Positions 21,787-32,126 of a stretch of 64,000 nucleotides of DNA are shown piece after piece. Source of the DNA: Meconema thalassinum (Eukaryota; Arthropoda; Insecta; Orthoptera; Tettigoniidae). Position 1 is the first letter of the stretch; each line of letters opens with the position of its first letter. The position numbers and the translations under genes were made by a program. The notes under the pieces were generated by a model. That model was not told the origin of the DNA. It did no database searches and was given only the letters and a program-made list of their open reading frames with translations. The stretch is from contig OX336388.2 of NCBI GenBank assembly GCA_946902985.2, positions 1,506,312,545-1,506,376,544 on the forward strand. The letters run 5' to 3'.

Positions 21787-24700
21787 GATATTTTGGAGAC
21801 CAATTCGGGTGTTACTTCTAAGGATATTTCTGTGCATGAGAATTTGGGAAAACCCTGTGAAGTTTCTGGTCGCCCTACTAATGAAAATCTTGGTAACTCT
21901 TTGAAAACTAATTCATCACGTGCTAATTCTGCTTATGTCGCTGACCTACCTAACCTGTCGGTGAGCAAGGTCGTGGCAAGTCAGCCTAATTCTAAACATA
22001 ATATGAAACCTGTGGTGCGGGTGTCCTCGTCATCTAATTGTAATCGCTTTAGAGTGAATAATGATTTTGGAATTTCTCCTGTGGCTAAAGGAATATCCCC
22101 GTTTATTGAAATTTGTGTTAATGACGAGCCCGTTTCTGCATTGCTTGATTCTGGTAGTGTCGCATCCTTTATAAGCGAGGTCTGGTTTTTATCTATGAAG
22201 AGTGTTTGCAAATTACCTGAGTTAGAGCCTAACAATGAATCTTTTATTTCGGCAAATTGTTCAAACTTAAATATTTTGGGTAGTATGACAGTCAAAATCC
22301 ATATTCTACATTTTTCCTGGAAGTTTAAATTTTTTGTTGCCAGAAATCTTTCTTGTTCTGTGGTCGTTGGAGCTAATTTCATGTCCCACGTTGGTATGCT
22401 TCTTGATTTTGGTGCTCGCAACTTATGGTTTAAGTTTAATCCACAAAGTAAACTATCGTTTAACCCGGTTTTATCTTCTCCTGCTGTCAATTCTGTTAGT
22501 GAACCTGTGACTATTGAGGATCTCGATCTGGAAAATTTAACGAGTCTTCAGAAGGATGCCATTAAGAGATTATGTGAGGAGTATAGTGATGTATTTACTG
22601 ACAAGTTGGGTGTAAACCATTTGATGGAATACAAGATTGAGCTAACCGATTCTGTGCCGGTACGTTCCAGCCCGTATCGCCTTGCCCCGCCCAAGATGGC
22701 TGAACTTCGGAAGATCATCGACAAGATGTTGGAAGAAGGTGTAATCCAACCCTCTATCTCTGCCTACTCATCCCCTGTATTCCTAGTGCCAAAACCTAAC
22801 GGTGGTTTTCGGCCGGTGGTCGACTGTAGGGCTCTTAATCAAAAGGTTGTTTTACATTCCATTCCTTTGCCGGACCTTCATACATGCTTTAGTTGGTTTC
22901 GCAACGCGAAGGTGTTCACGATCCTCGATTTAAAATCTTCTTACTTCCAAATTCCCCTCTCTCCGGAATCCAGGCATGTTACTGCTTTTTCCACTGACTG
23001 GAACCTGTTTGAGTATGCCCGTGTCCCGTTTGGCCTATCCACCGGAGCCGCTGTGTTGAGCAGACTTCGGGACAAGGTGTTTTCAGAAATTAAATTCAAA
23101 TTTGCGTACCACTATCTTGACGATGTGGTGATCTATTCTGAGTTATTCGAGGAACACGTTGATCATCTGAAAGTTGTACATGAACGGTTGCGTGACGCTG
23201 GCCTTACCGTCAAATTGTCCAAGGTTTCCTTTACCAAGCCTAAAATTTCCTTCTTGGGTCATATTGTTTCCGCATCTGGTATCTCCGTGGACCAGTCTCG
23301 TACGCAGGCCATCAGAGATTTTAAACCACCCAAGAACGCCAAGGGTGTGGCTCGTTATATTGGTATGGTGAACTTCTTCCGTAAGTTCATCAGTAATTTT
23401 GCCGACCGTGCTGCTCCTCTAAATCAATTACGCAAAAAGGCTGTGAAGTTTGAGTGGGGTCCCTCTCAGCAGGCAGCCTTTGAAGATCTTAAGCTTGCAC
23501 ACTCTAACGCCCCTGTGTTAGCCATTCCGGATTTTGGAAAGCAGTTCACTGTGCAGACTGATGCGTCTGGTCGTGGTGTTGGTTGTGTCCTACTGCAAGA
23601 GTCTGATCTGGGTAGGCAACCCATTGCATACGCTTCTCGTACCTTAACGGACGCAGAGAGGAAGTATTCCATATACGAACTTGACGGTTTAGCTGTGTTG
23701 TTCGCCCTGGAAAAATTCCGTATGTATCTTGAGCACACTAAGTTTCTCCTTGAGACCGATAACCAAGCCTTGAGCTGGGTGTTAGGGAAACCCCGTAAAA
23801 CTGGTAGGATTGCCAGATGGGCAACTAGGATTCTGTCATTACAGTTCACGGTCCACCATATTCGTGGGTCCGAAAATGCGGTAGCTGATTCATTAAGCCG
23901 CATGTATGAGGAAACAGCCGAAGAGAATATTCAAGGATGTGAACCCGTAAACCTTGTATCACCTGTAAATTATGTCAATGTCGTTCTCAGCAATTCCCCT
24001 GTGCTTTTTGAAGATGTGAGGAGATTCCAGAATGAAGATCCCTCATTATCTAGCCTAATTGACCGAATCAATTCTGGAGAAGTGATCAAGCCCTACTCTC
24101 TAAAGGATGGTGTATTGTGTTGTTCGTCTCGTCATGACCGTCTACCTAAAATTGTGCTCCCGTCGGTCCTCATTCCGGAAATCTTTCGTTACTATCACGA
24201 ATCTCCTATTCAAGACCCGAGCTAAAATCAGACAGTTCTTCATTTGGCAAGGTATGGATGGCAACATCAGGAGGCTCATTAGAAATTGTGCTTCATGTAG
24301 TATTAGCAAACCTCCGGTTTCTACTAAGGTAGGCCTGCTGTCATCTGAACCGGATCTAGACCCATGGAGAGGCTTTTTATCGACCATGTTGGCCCGTTCC
24401 CTCACTCTGGTCGGGGAAACCAATTTGCGCTTGTTCGCACTGACGGTTTCACCCGGTTTAGTTGGATATTCCCCACCAGACAGGCTACGACCAGTTCCGT
24501 CATAAAGTGTCTTAATTCCATCTTTTCATCTTTTGGGCCATGTCAGTTCCTGGTATCAGATAATGCCAAATGATTTGTATCTCATCAGTTCCATCAATTC
24601 TTATTTGATTATGCTATTTCGCATGTATTCACCACTCCCTATTTTCCTAACCCGTCTCTCGCTGAGCGAGTCAATCGTAATCTCCGATCTGCCCTGATTG

Positions 24701-25212
24701 CTTTCCACCACGACGACCATTCCAAGTGGGATTCTAATTTGCATTGGCTCAATTTTGCTTTCAACACCGCCGAGCATGAGAGCACGCAAGCCACCCCTTT
24801 TTCGTTAATGTTTTCGTTTATGGCTAATTCTCCGTTGTCTAATCTGTGGAACCTGCACGATCTCCTTCCAGACAGTTTCACGCCCGAGGATATGAGGGCG
24901 AAATTCGACAAGGCTAGAGAGAGTATTAAGGTATCACATGACCAACTTGCCAAGCGACACAATGCCTGTCGCAAGCCAACTGATTTGGAAATTGGGGATG
25001 TTGTGTACGTCCGCAATTTCGAGCCCAAGGGCGTCAGTAATCTAGTTTCTAGCAAGTTGACCCCTCGTTTCAAGGGCCCCTGTTATGTAGAGGCATTCTT
25101 GACACCCGTTACTCTTCTTATTCGATACCCTAAGGCCAACAAAATTTCCAGAGTGCATCTGTCGCACATTAAACGAGGTGGAGAGAATTGTAATGACGAA
25201 ATGCTACCATAA
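21784..25212 (+). pseudogene. pol: gypsy pol: protease, RT, RNase H, integrase; integrase broken
   Basis: In order: aspartic protease with LLDSGSVASFI (about 22141-22175); RT with FRPVVDCRALN, the fingers-palm block and the catalytic YLDD box (about 23110-23125); connection and RNase H with TDASG (about 23557-23575) and ADSLSRM; integrase N-terminal zinc region (RNCASCS, about 24280-24300); integrase core with D in FIDHVGP, D in VSDNAK and E in SLAERVN; and a GPY/F-like C-terminal module (KGPCYV, about 25072). There is no chromodomain. Damage: a small deletion with a frame change around 24207-24225, return to the first frame around 24362, and a TGA at 24571-24573 beside the second catalytic Asp. 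Protease to RNase H (21784 to about 24200) is open. Confidence 0.93.
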
Positions 25213-26100
25213 ATTTTGTAAACTGATTTTTGTATAATGTAGAGTATCCCTAACCTTCATTGAAGCCTTCAGGCATCTGCTCCTTCTGGAATTTTAAATT
25301 GGGTTTTAAAACCTCTAGTGGGATACAACTTGTAACTGTTGGGTAATTCCCATTTTATGATAAATTGTAAAATTGAAACTAATTTTGATGTTTTCATAAA
25401 AGATGCTAGCATGTAAGTTGGACTCGGTGGGAGACCTAACTCATGGTGATCTTATATACCTGTTTCCTTGGGAATTTGAGTGGTCATTCCTCTACCGTAG
25501 CTCCTGCTAAATGTATAGTCGTTCAGCTCGCATATTATTGAAATGTACTACTAGTCTGTAAAAAGGTAATCTTGTTATTCAATTAACTATTTGTGAGCAC
25601 GGATCTAGGGCATGGTCAGGATTTTCCTTCTTCATTTAAATTCAAATTTGTTTCTCTTTTATAAAATGTATTAAGAATTAGTAATTTCTGTAAACTTTTA
25701 TTTTTGAAATTAGATTAACTTCTGTTTTGTAAATGGCTGCCCATTCGTCGCATGAAATCTGGCACATTGCTTCCACCTACTTCGTCTAAAGCTAACAACA
25801 TTGGACTTATTGAAAATTTACCTAACGCGTCTCGGACTCTGAAAGCACTGCAGGTGCTGGTGTAATGCATTTCTGAGGACTTATGGACACAGTGAAGCTG
25901 TTAACTAAGTGGTTTGCGAGGTGATCAATTATCCCTTCACTGATAATCTGACCCTGCTCTCTTCCTAACCAAAACGATGCGATTTTTATCCATCAATTGG
26001 AGTTAACTGGTGAACATTATCTTCTGGAAACATGCTTGGTGAATCGACTAGTTAAGGAGTACTGCCTATGCCTAGGCATATTCGTGAACGGTGTTCACGA
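25213..26100 (+). other. gypsy 3' non-coding region
   Basis: About 0.9 kb between the pol stop and the purine tract. No env-like frame or other gene is visible. Confidence 0.6.
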
Positions 26101-26115
26101 TTAAGGGAGGGAGAC
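26101..26115 (+). other. Polypurine tract of the gypsy element
   Basis: TTAAGGGAGGGAGAC lies directly before the TG of the 3' LTR, the position of the plus-strand primer. Confidence 0.85.
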
Positions 26116-28004
26116 TGTTACGTGCAATGCCCGTACCAACGTTTTTAAATATGTATATCCCCTATTTTCATGTGTCCCCGACTTTTAAAAGGACCGCCTA
26201 ATGGCTTGGTTCCACTTGTGAACACGAGATGGTAGTATATATCGGACTTCGGCGCTTCTAGCCGTGGTTCTTTCTTCTACCGCTAGAGTGTGTTTGTGGT
26301 GCCTTCTGGTATCATCCTAATCGAGTCATATTTGAAGGATATTGTATTCTACGTCATTGAACAAAAGACTGTATATACATGATACCGCCAAATTAATTAC
26401 ATAATATGCACATTGTTACTTGATGTGTCATGCTGTGATTGGTCATTTACAATTAACATGAATGCAATGCGGTATTTGACTTAGGATTCTCCGCCATCTT
26501 GTGAGCTTCATAGTCTGTCGTCAGGAAATCAACAAGCTAGTTGGTCGAAAAAGTTGGCCCCCTGGCCTTCTCGAAATATGGATATACGATGAAAAGGAAT
26601 TGCCTGTGCTCTTAAGGTTATAATTTCATCGTTTCGCAGTGAAGAAAAAATTCGAATAGTAATCGCATCTCGATGCAGACAGGAGTGCTTGTGACCCAAA
26701 CGAAGCATGTGTTGGGTGGGCCATTTTGAGGCAATCTAGTGCCGTATAACGTTATTTGGTTTGTGTGTTAATTATTTTAGTTTTTTGTGTCTCCACTGAG
26801 AAGTTTTTAAGGTACGTAATTATTTAATTAGTTTAATATATTGTTTTGGGAGCTCCGATATTGGCCTTATATTAATGTTTTAATTCTGTATTTTGTTTTG
26901 CCTGGTAGGCCTAATTTTTCTGTTTTGCTAATGTTACCAAATATGTAAATTTCATTGTTTTCTTCGTACCTTCTGGAGACACGTTTCTGGTTTATTTTAC
27001 GTTGTAAATTTTTATTTATTTAGTTTTTGGTAGTCTTTGGGATAGCCCTATTATTTATTTATTTTACGATCCGTTGCAGTCTAAAAAGCCTCATGTCAAT
27101 AGTGTTAAGGCGTAATTCTTTTCTCCCTTTTTGTTCTCTCTGGTGATTTTAAATTAATTTTATGCTAATTGTTTGCCGTAATTCGATTTGACATGTGGTC
27201 CACTGTTTTGGTGGCCATGTTTGTTTTTTGTTTGGCCCGGGTGCATTCTGGTCTTGCCAGTGCAGTCTCTAGGCGTCGAGCGGGTAACTCAAACATGTTG
27301 TGGTGTTAGCTTAATATGTTTTTTTATTAACCTTGTTGGTTTAACTTTGTGTTTTTGGTGAATGTTCCTGTGTTTTTTTCCGTCACGAATGTTGTGGATT
27401 TCTTAATTGATCATATTTTATTTTATTAATTTAATTTTAAATTTTTCGTTTTGCATCGTGGCCTTGATCTCTGCATGTCGGGTCGGTATTGCGTACTACT
27501 ATGTCATCAAGCCCTTTCTCATTTGGTAATTCCTGTATTCTGTTTTTTTAATCTTTTGGGCATTATTATTTAAATTTTAATTTAAATGTTTTCATTTAGC
27601 CCAGCAAGCATGTTAATCCGTCTCTTGCCTACTTATGTAATTAATTAACTTGTGTTGGCCTTAAGCCATATGCATCACCAGAGAGAGTTTGTCTTGGCCA
27701 TAGAGTTTCTTCTTTTTTTAAATGATTTTGTTAAATTTTCATTTTTCTTTGCCCCTTTTAGTGATTAAATTTTCTTTTAAATTTTAAGCAACTGCTGTGG
27801 CATTTTTTTTGTCGGCAACAATTCTATTAGTTATCGGAGGGTGTCTAGACGAGCCTGTGCCTTCCCCTCTTCTCCACCTTCCTTCCACCGTTAGGTGTTC
27901 TTCTGTTGGGGCATGTCCTCTGGCGGTGATTTTGCTGTTGAAGCGATGCGGATCTCTGAAATAAGGTAAGTTGGCCCATCCACTCTGGCCATCCCCGTGT
28001 CACA
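26116..28004 (+). repeat. 3' LTR of the gypsy element
   Basis: 1,889 bp, TG...CA, followed by the target duplication ATAAT (28005-28009). Relative to the 5' LTR it lacks about 20 bp near 26550 and has scattered substitutions, so the insertion is not very recent. Confidence 0.92.
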
Positions 28005-28140
28005 ATAATAATCGTTATTTTTTTTTTGTTAATTCATATTAGGAACTTTAAACATCTGTGGTTATCAGCCCCGTGTACTTGGATATGTGTTTTTGAAAGG
28101 CATTCAGCTTGACCGCTGCGCCACCACCATCTAGTAGACA
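28005..28140 (-). repeat. SINE 3' part with (ATT)n tail, reverse strand
   Basis: Read in reverse, a tRNA-like head ('ggtggcgcagcggtcaag', box A type) is followed by a short body and 'cctaatatgaattaac', 'taacgatt' and ATT repeats. The same 3' end occurs on the forward strand at 28655-28730, so two related SINEs lie in opposite orientation. The gypsy element is inserted in its tail. Confidence 0.55.
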
Positions 28141-28324
28141 AATTAAATCTTACCTATACATTTCCCCCAAGTTCTAAGATAGAAAAAGTTGTTTGAAGGG
28201 GTGGAACTAAGAGGTCATCTACCCCTGCTCTAAGATAGATGGCAGAGCAAATGATACGTCAACAATTATAAATTTATCTTCATGTTACCATTTCGAAAGA
28301 TATACATTTTTGATCCACAGTTAC

Positions 28325-28685
28325 ATGATTTCTATAAACCCCGCGGCGTAACCGTATGTGTTATATCGCTCACCACGACTGGAACGGGGAGCTGCAGCAA
28401 GTCCGGAGATTCGAGGTTCGAATACCAGCGCTCACAGCGACTCACCTGAAATGGATTTACCCGCGGGTTTTCCCCACTCCGTCCTAACAAATTCTGGAAT
28501 AGTACCTTATTTCAAGTTCGGGGCTCCTACTGCATCCCAGTTTCTAATACAGCAGCACACAGTCCTGTAGTCACCACAGAAACGCAGGTTATCAGACAAC
28601 GTCACTACATATTCATTTACATGTGCCTGATGACAACAGATGCCCCAAACCCCTAATATGAATTAACAAAATTAACAACATAACG

Positions 28686-28730
<45 letters not shown>
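28325..28730 (+). repeat. tRNA-derived SINE with (ATT)n tail
   Basis: A box-B-like 'aggttcgaatacc' (about 28413) sits in a tRNA-like head. The body contains 'aggttatcagacaacg', shared with other SINE-like copies here, and 'cctaatatgaattaac' before a pure (ATT)n tail at 28685-28730. The R1-like LINE frame begins immediately after the tail, so this SINE is probably inserted in that LINE. The 5' limit is approximate. The region 28141-28324 holds nothing I recognise. Confidence 0.6.
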
Positions 28731-29570
28731 GATTAAAATAGGAAAGGCAGTCGGGAACGGGCCATCGTCCTTTAGACCACTATGTATTTTAGACATTGCG
28801 GGAAAAGTGCTGGAGAAGCTATTAAAAGCTCGCAAACTGTCGTCTATTCAAGCCGCGGGAAATCTGTCTGACAGGCAATTTGGCTTCCGCCGTGTGCGAT
28901 GTACAATTGATGCAGTACGCGTAGTAGTTGAAGCTTCGAATCAAGCACGGGAAGGTAACCACTATTCTCGGAAAATAACACTTCTGGTAACCTTGGATGT
29001 GAAGAAGGCCTTCAACACAAATAGGTGGATAAATATGGTTGAAGCTCTTCAATTCACCTTCCAGTTGCCTGCATATCTCCTGCGTATAACGAACGATTAT
29101 TTGAAGGACCTTACCCTGTTATATGACACTGCAGACGGTCAGAGGAGGAGAAAAGTCACGGCAGGAGCAGCGCAAGGATCTATCCTGGACCCGGATTTGT
29201 GGAACATGTTGTACGACGGCTTACTGCGCATGGAGGTGCCTGAAGATAAATTCCTTGTTGGGTACGCTGATGATACTGCAGCGGTAATTGTAGCCCGAGA
29301 TGCGGTTCTGTCTCAGTGGAAACTCAATCAGGTAATGCGACGGGTGAGTGGTTGGATGAACGCTCATGGTCTGAATTTAGCTATGGCAAAAACTGAAATA
29401 GTAATGTTAACTAGGAGGAGAATGGACACTATAATTCCCATGAAAGTTGGAGAGGTGGTCGTTCGAACTGGAGCAACTGCGAAGTACTTAGTAGTTACCC
29501 TTGACTCGAAACTGACATACTGGTCTCATATACGGGAGGCAGTAGACAAGGCGGAAGTAGTGACAGTTGT
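28731..29570 (+). pseudogene. R1-like LINE reverse transcriptase, first fragment
   Basis: The frame reads an R1-clade-like RT: FRPLCILDIAGKVLEKLL, a QFGFR block, LVTLDVKKAFN (catalytic Asp of box A), GAAQGSILDPDLWN, and the catalytic GYADDT box (about 29263-29280), then thumb residues up to the junction near 29570. The endonuclease and RT N-terminus are absent, replaced by the SINE tail. It continues at 31209 after an inserted LINE. Because the insert keeps the frame open, both fragments are read as one 554-codon frame (28729-30393). Confidence 0.8.
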
Positions 29571-31208
29571 AAAGCTAATACAAAAATTACGTTACAATAT
29601 ATCGAAGGGTCCTGATAATATTGTTGGTGAAGTACTTAAACTAGGAGGTAGGGCCGTGGCACGATACTTAGAGGTGATGTTTAATGTGTCCATAAACAAT
29701 GCGCAAATCCCGGATGACTGGAAAAGAGCTACGGTAGTCCCAATATTTAAGGGAGGGAGCAGACTTGAATTGGGCAACTACAGGCCGGTTAGTCTTACGT
29801 CCATCGTTTGTAAACAGATGGTGCATCTCATTTGCGACTACTTGAGGGAACAGTGGGACACATTATCATGGTTTAATGATAGGCAACATGGATTTCGAAA
29901 AGGTTACTCATGCGAGAGTCAGATGCTATCACTTTTTCAAGATATTAGCGAATCGTTAGACGATGAAGTTTCAGTCGACGCCGTAGTTATAGATTTTGCG
30001 AAGGCATTGGATGTCGTGCCGCATGACATGCTACTCCATAAATTAGCTTCGACGAAGATTGATAGAAGAGTAATTTTATGGATCCAAGAATTTTTGACGG
30101 GTCGTTCCCAGAAAGTGAAAGTTGAAGGTCGATTCTCGGATGAAGTTACCGTAACGTCGGGTATCCCTCAGGGCAGCGTAATCGGAACTTTGTTATTTTT
30201 GGCGTTTATAAATGACTTACCAAATGGGATTCGCAGTGACTGTCAATTGTTTGCGGATGATTGTGCAATATATCGAAAGATACATGACTCACAAGACAAT
30301 GCAGTACTTCAAGATGGCCTGAACCTGGTCTATAAGTGGGCGATTGAAAATAAAATGAAAATAAACACAAGAAAATGTAGTCTAATAAAATAGGGAAAGT
30401 GCGAAGGCAAGATTTTCAATATAACATTGGCTCGGAAATACTTGTAGAAGAAGATTCTTGCAAATATTTGGGCGTTCACGTAAGAAATGATATGAAATGG
30501 AGTAGTCATATAGGATGTGTAGTTTCTAAAGCTTACAAATCCCTGCACTTTGTAATGAGGGTATTAAAGGGAAGTAGTACCTCTGCTAAAGAATTAGGAT
30601 ATTTGTCACTTGTAAGACCTATTCTGGAATACGCCTCGGCGGTTTGGGATCCATATCAAGTAGGGCTCATAAATGAGTTGGAAATGGTACAAAGAAAGGC
30701 CGCTTGATTTGTGCTCAGTGACTTTAATCCCAGGAGCAGTGTGAGCCGTATGTTAAAGAAACTTGGGTGGGAATCACTTGAGGCTAGGAGGATGAAATCT
30801 AGACTCTGCGCTATGTACAACGCGTATACAAATCAACCAGCATGGGGTGAGCTTAGCAAACGTATGGAAAAGCCTACTTACATGGGTAGGAGCGATCACC
30901 CTTTCAAAGTTAAGGGCCGACCACAGCGAACAAATTATGCTAAATATTCTTTCGTAAACCGTGCCATTGATAATTGGAACTCTCTACCTGCCGCAGTCTT
31001 AGATCCTTTTCCCAAACATATAGGTGTGTTTAAGAAAAGACTGACTATTTGGGTAAATACTCCAGTTTAATTGTTAGTGAATTGTTATGTACAATTATTT
31101 ATTTGTTATGTATATCTAATTTTCCACCGGGGGACACATCCTGAATTGCAAATAAACGAATGAATGAATGAATGAATGAATGGATGAATGAATGAATGAA
31201 TGAATGAA
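29571..31208 (+). pseudogene. CR1/Jockey-like LINE RT, 5'-truncated, inserted in the R1-like LINE
   Basis: The second RT starts with a SKGPDNIVGEVLK-type block and continues through ATVVPIFKGG, NYRPVSLTS, the VIDFAKALD box, SGIPQGSVIGTLLF and the catalytic LFADDCAIY (about 30247-30275). Past a TAG at 30391 and a frameshift comes the C-terminal domain: CKYLGVHV and RPILEYASAVWDPY, then a TGA at 30705-30707 where Arg (CGA) is likely ancestral, and DNWNSLPAAV near the end. The stop is at 31068-31070. The 3' end is a (GAAT)n tail at about 31155-31208. The clade call is tentative. Confidence 0.8.
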
Positions 31209-32125
31209 TTAGTAGACTCATGGCTAATGTGCATGGTCCTAGACATAGCTAGCGTCGACTACTGTTGTCCACAGCGAAGTCTATTCTCCTGTATGGAGCT
31301 GAGATTTGGTCTGATTTGCTGAGGATAGAGAAGTATAGGAAACGCCTAGCTGCAATTCAGAGGAGAGGAGCTCTGAGGGTGGCGTGTGCTTACCGTACAG
31401 TTTCGGAACCTGCAGTTCTGGTTGTCTCAGGTGTTGCGCCAATAGACTTACTCGCGCAAGAACATAAAGACGTATACTTCCGACGAGTAGAACTGGGCAA
31501 GGCTCAAGCCCGGAAGGAAGCCGTAGCACGCAAGATGGAGCTTTGGCAGCAGAGGTGGAATGACGATCTCAGAGGAAGATGGACAGCTCGGCTGATACCG
31601 AGTCTGGTCGAGTGGACGAGTAGAAAACATGGAGAAACTAATTACTTTCTGACTCAGATGTTGACAGGTCATGGCTACCTTCGGTGTTACCTTCATCGTA
31701 TGGCCAAAGTAAGGAGTCCAATATGTATTTACTGCGAGAACGAACGAGATGACGTATATCATACGTTCTTCGTCTGCGATCGTTGGGCAGCGGAAAAACA
31801 ACAACTTGAAGCTGAGGTTGGTCCAATAACGCCTGACAATATAGTTGGAATTATGCTGAGGAACGAGCTCAGCTGGGATAAGGTCGCTTTCTTTGTTGAG
31901 GTGGTCCTTCGTCAGAAGAAGTCTGATGGGGACTTGCTCGATTTAGTTCATTAAGTCTGCAATCCGTGGACTATGAATTGAGAAGTAATTGTGAAGCAAA
32001 GAAAATGGCTCCATCCTGAAGTATTACGAAAGTAGTCCCGCGATGGGTTTCGTCAAGAGGACAGGGTGTGGTTTTTTAGTGGGTAAGAATCCTACACTCT
32101 TGAGGAGTGCGGACCCTTTTCAAGG
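31209..32125 (+). pseudogene. R1-like LINE, C-terminal fragment
   Basis: The resumed element begins SRLMANVHGP, meets a TAG near 31250, then reads SILLYGAEIW and a 229-codon frame (31265-31954). This ends with the R1-type C-terminal zinc motif CIYC...H...C (C-x2-C-x8-H-x4-C, about 31723-31770), a nucleic-acid-binding element downstream of RT. About 170 bp of 3' UTR follow, ending near 32125 without a poly(A). It pairs with 28731-29570 as one LINE interrupted by 29571-31208. Confidence 0.75.
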
Positions 32126-32126
32126 T

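Larger units (their letters stand above)
15116..28004 (+). mobile_element. Ty3/gypsy LTR retrotransposon, defective
   Basis: Two direct repeats (15116-17022, 26116-28004) begin TGTTACG and end CA, flanked by ATAAT at 15111-15115 and 28005-28009. A PBS follows the 5' LTR and a purine tract precedes the 3' LTR. Between them are gag, then protease, RT, RNase H and integrase in the Ty3/gypsy order, with no env. Gag is split by a HINE and the integrase part carries a deletion, frameshifts and a stop, so this copy cannot move by itself. The LTRs differ at a modest number of sites plus a roughly 20-bp deletion in the 3' LTR (near 26550). About 3.0 kb of the length is the nested HINE. Confidence 0.92.

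Noticed and set aside
21981..22490. 169-codon reverse-strand frame opposite the gypsy protease
   Set aside because: Antisense shadow of an unmistakable gag-pol frame.
25213..26100. Possible env gene of the gypsy element
   Set aside because: No frame of useful length, no signal peptide or membrane segment seen; treated as 3' non-coding sequence.
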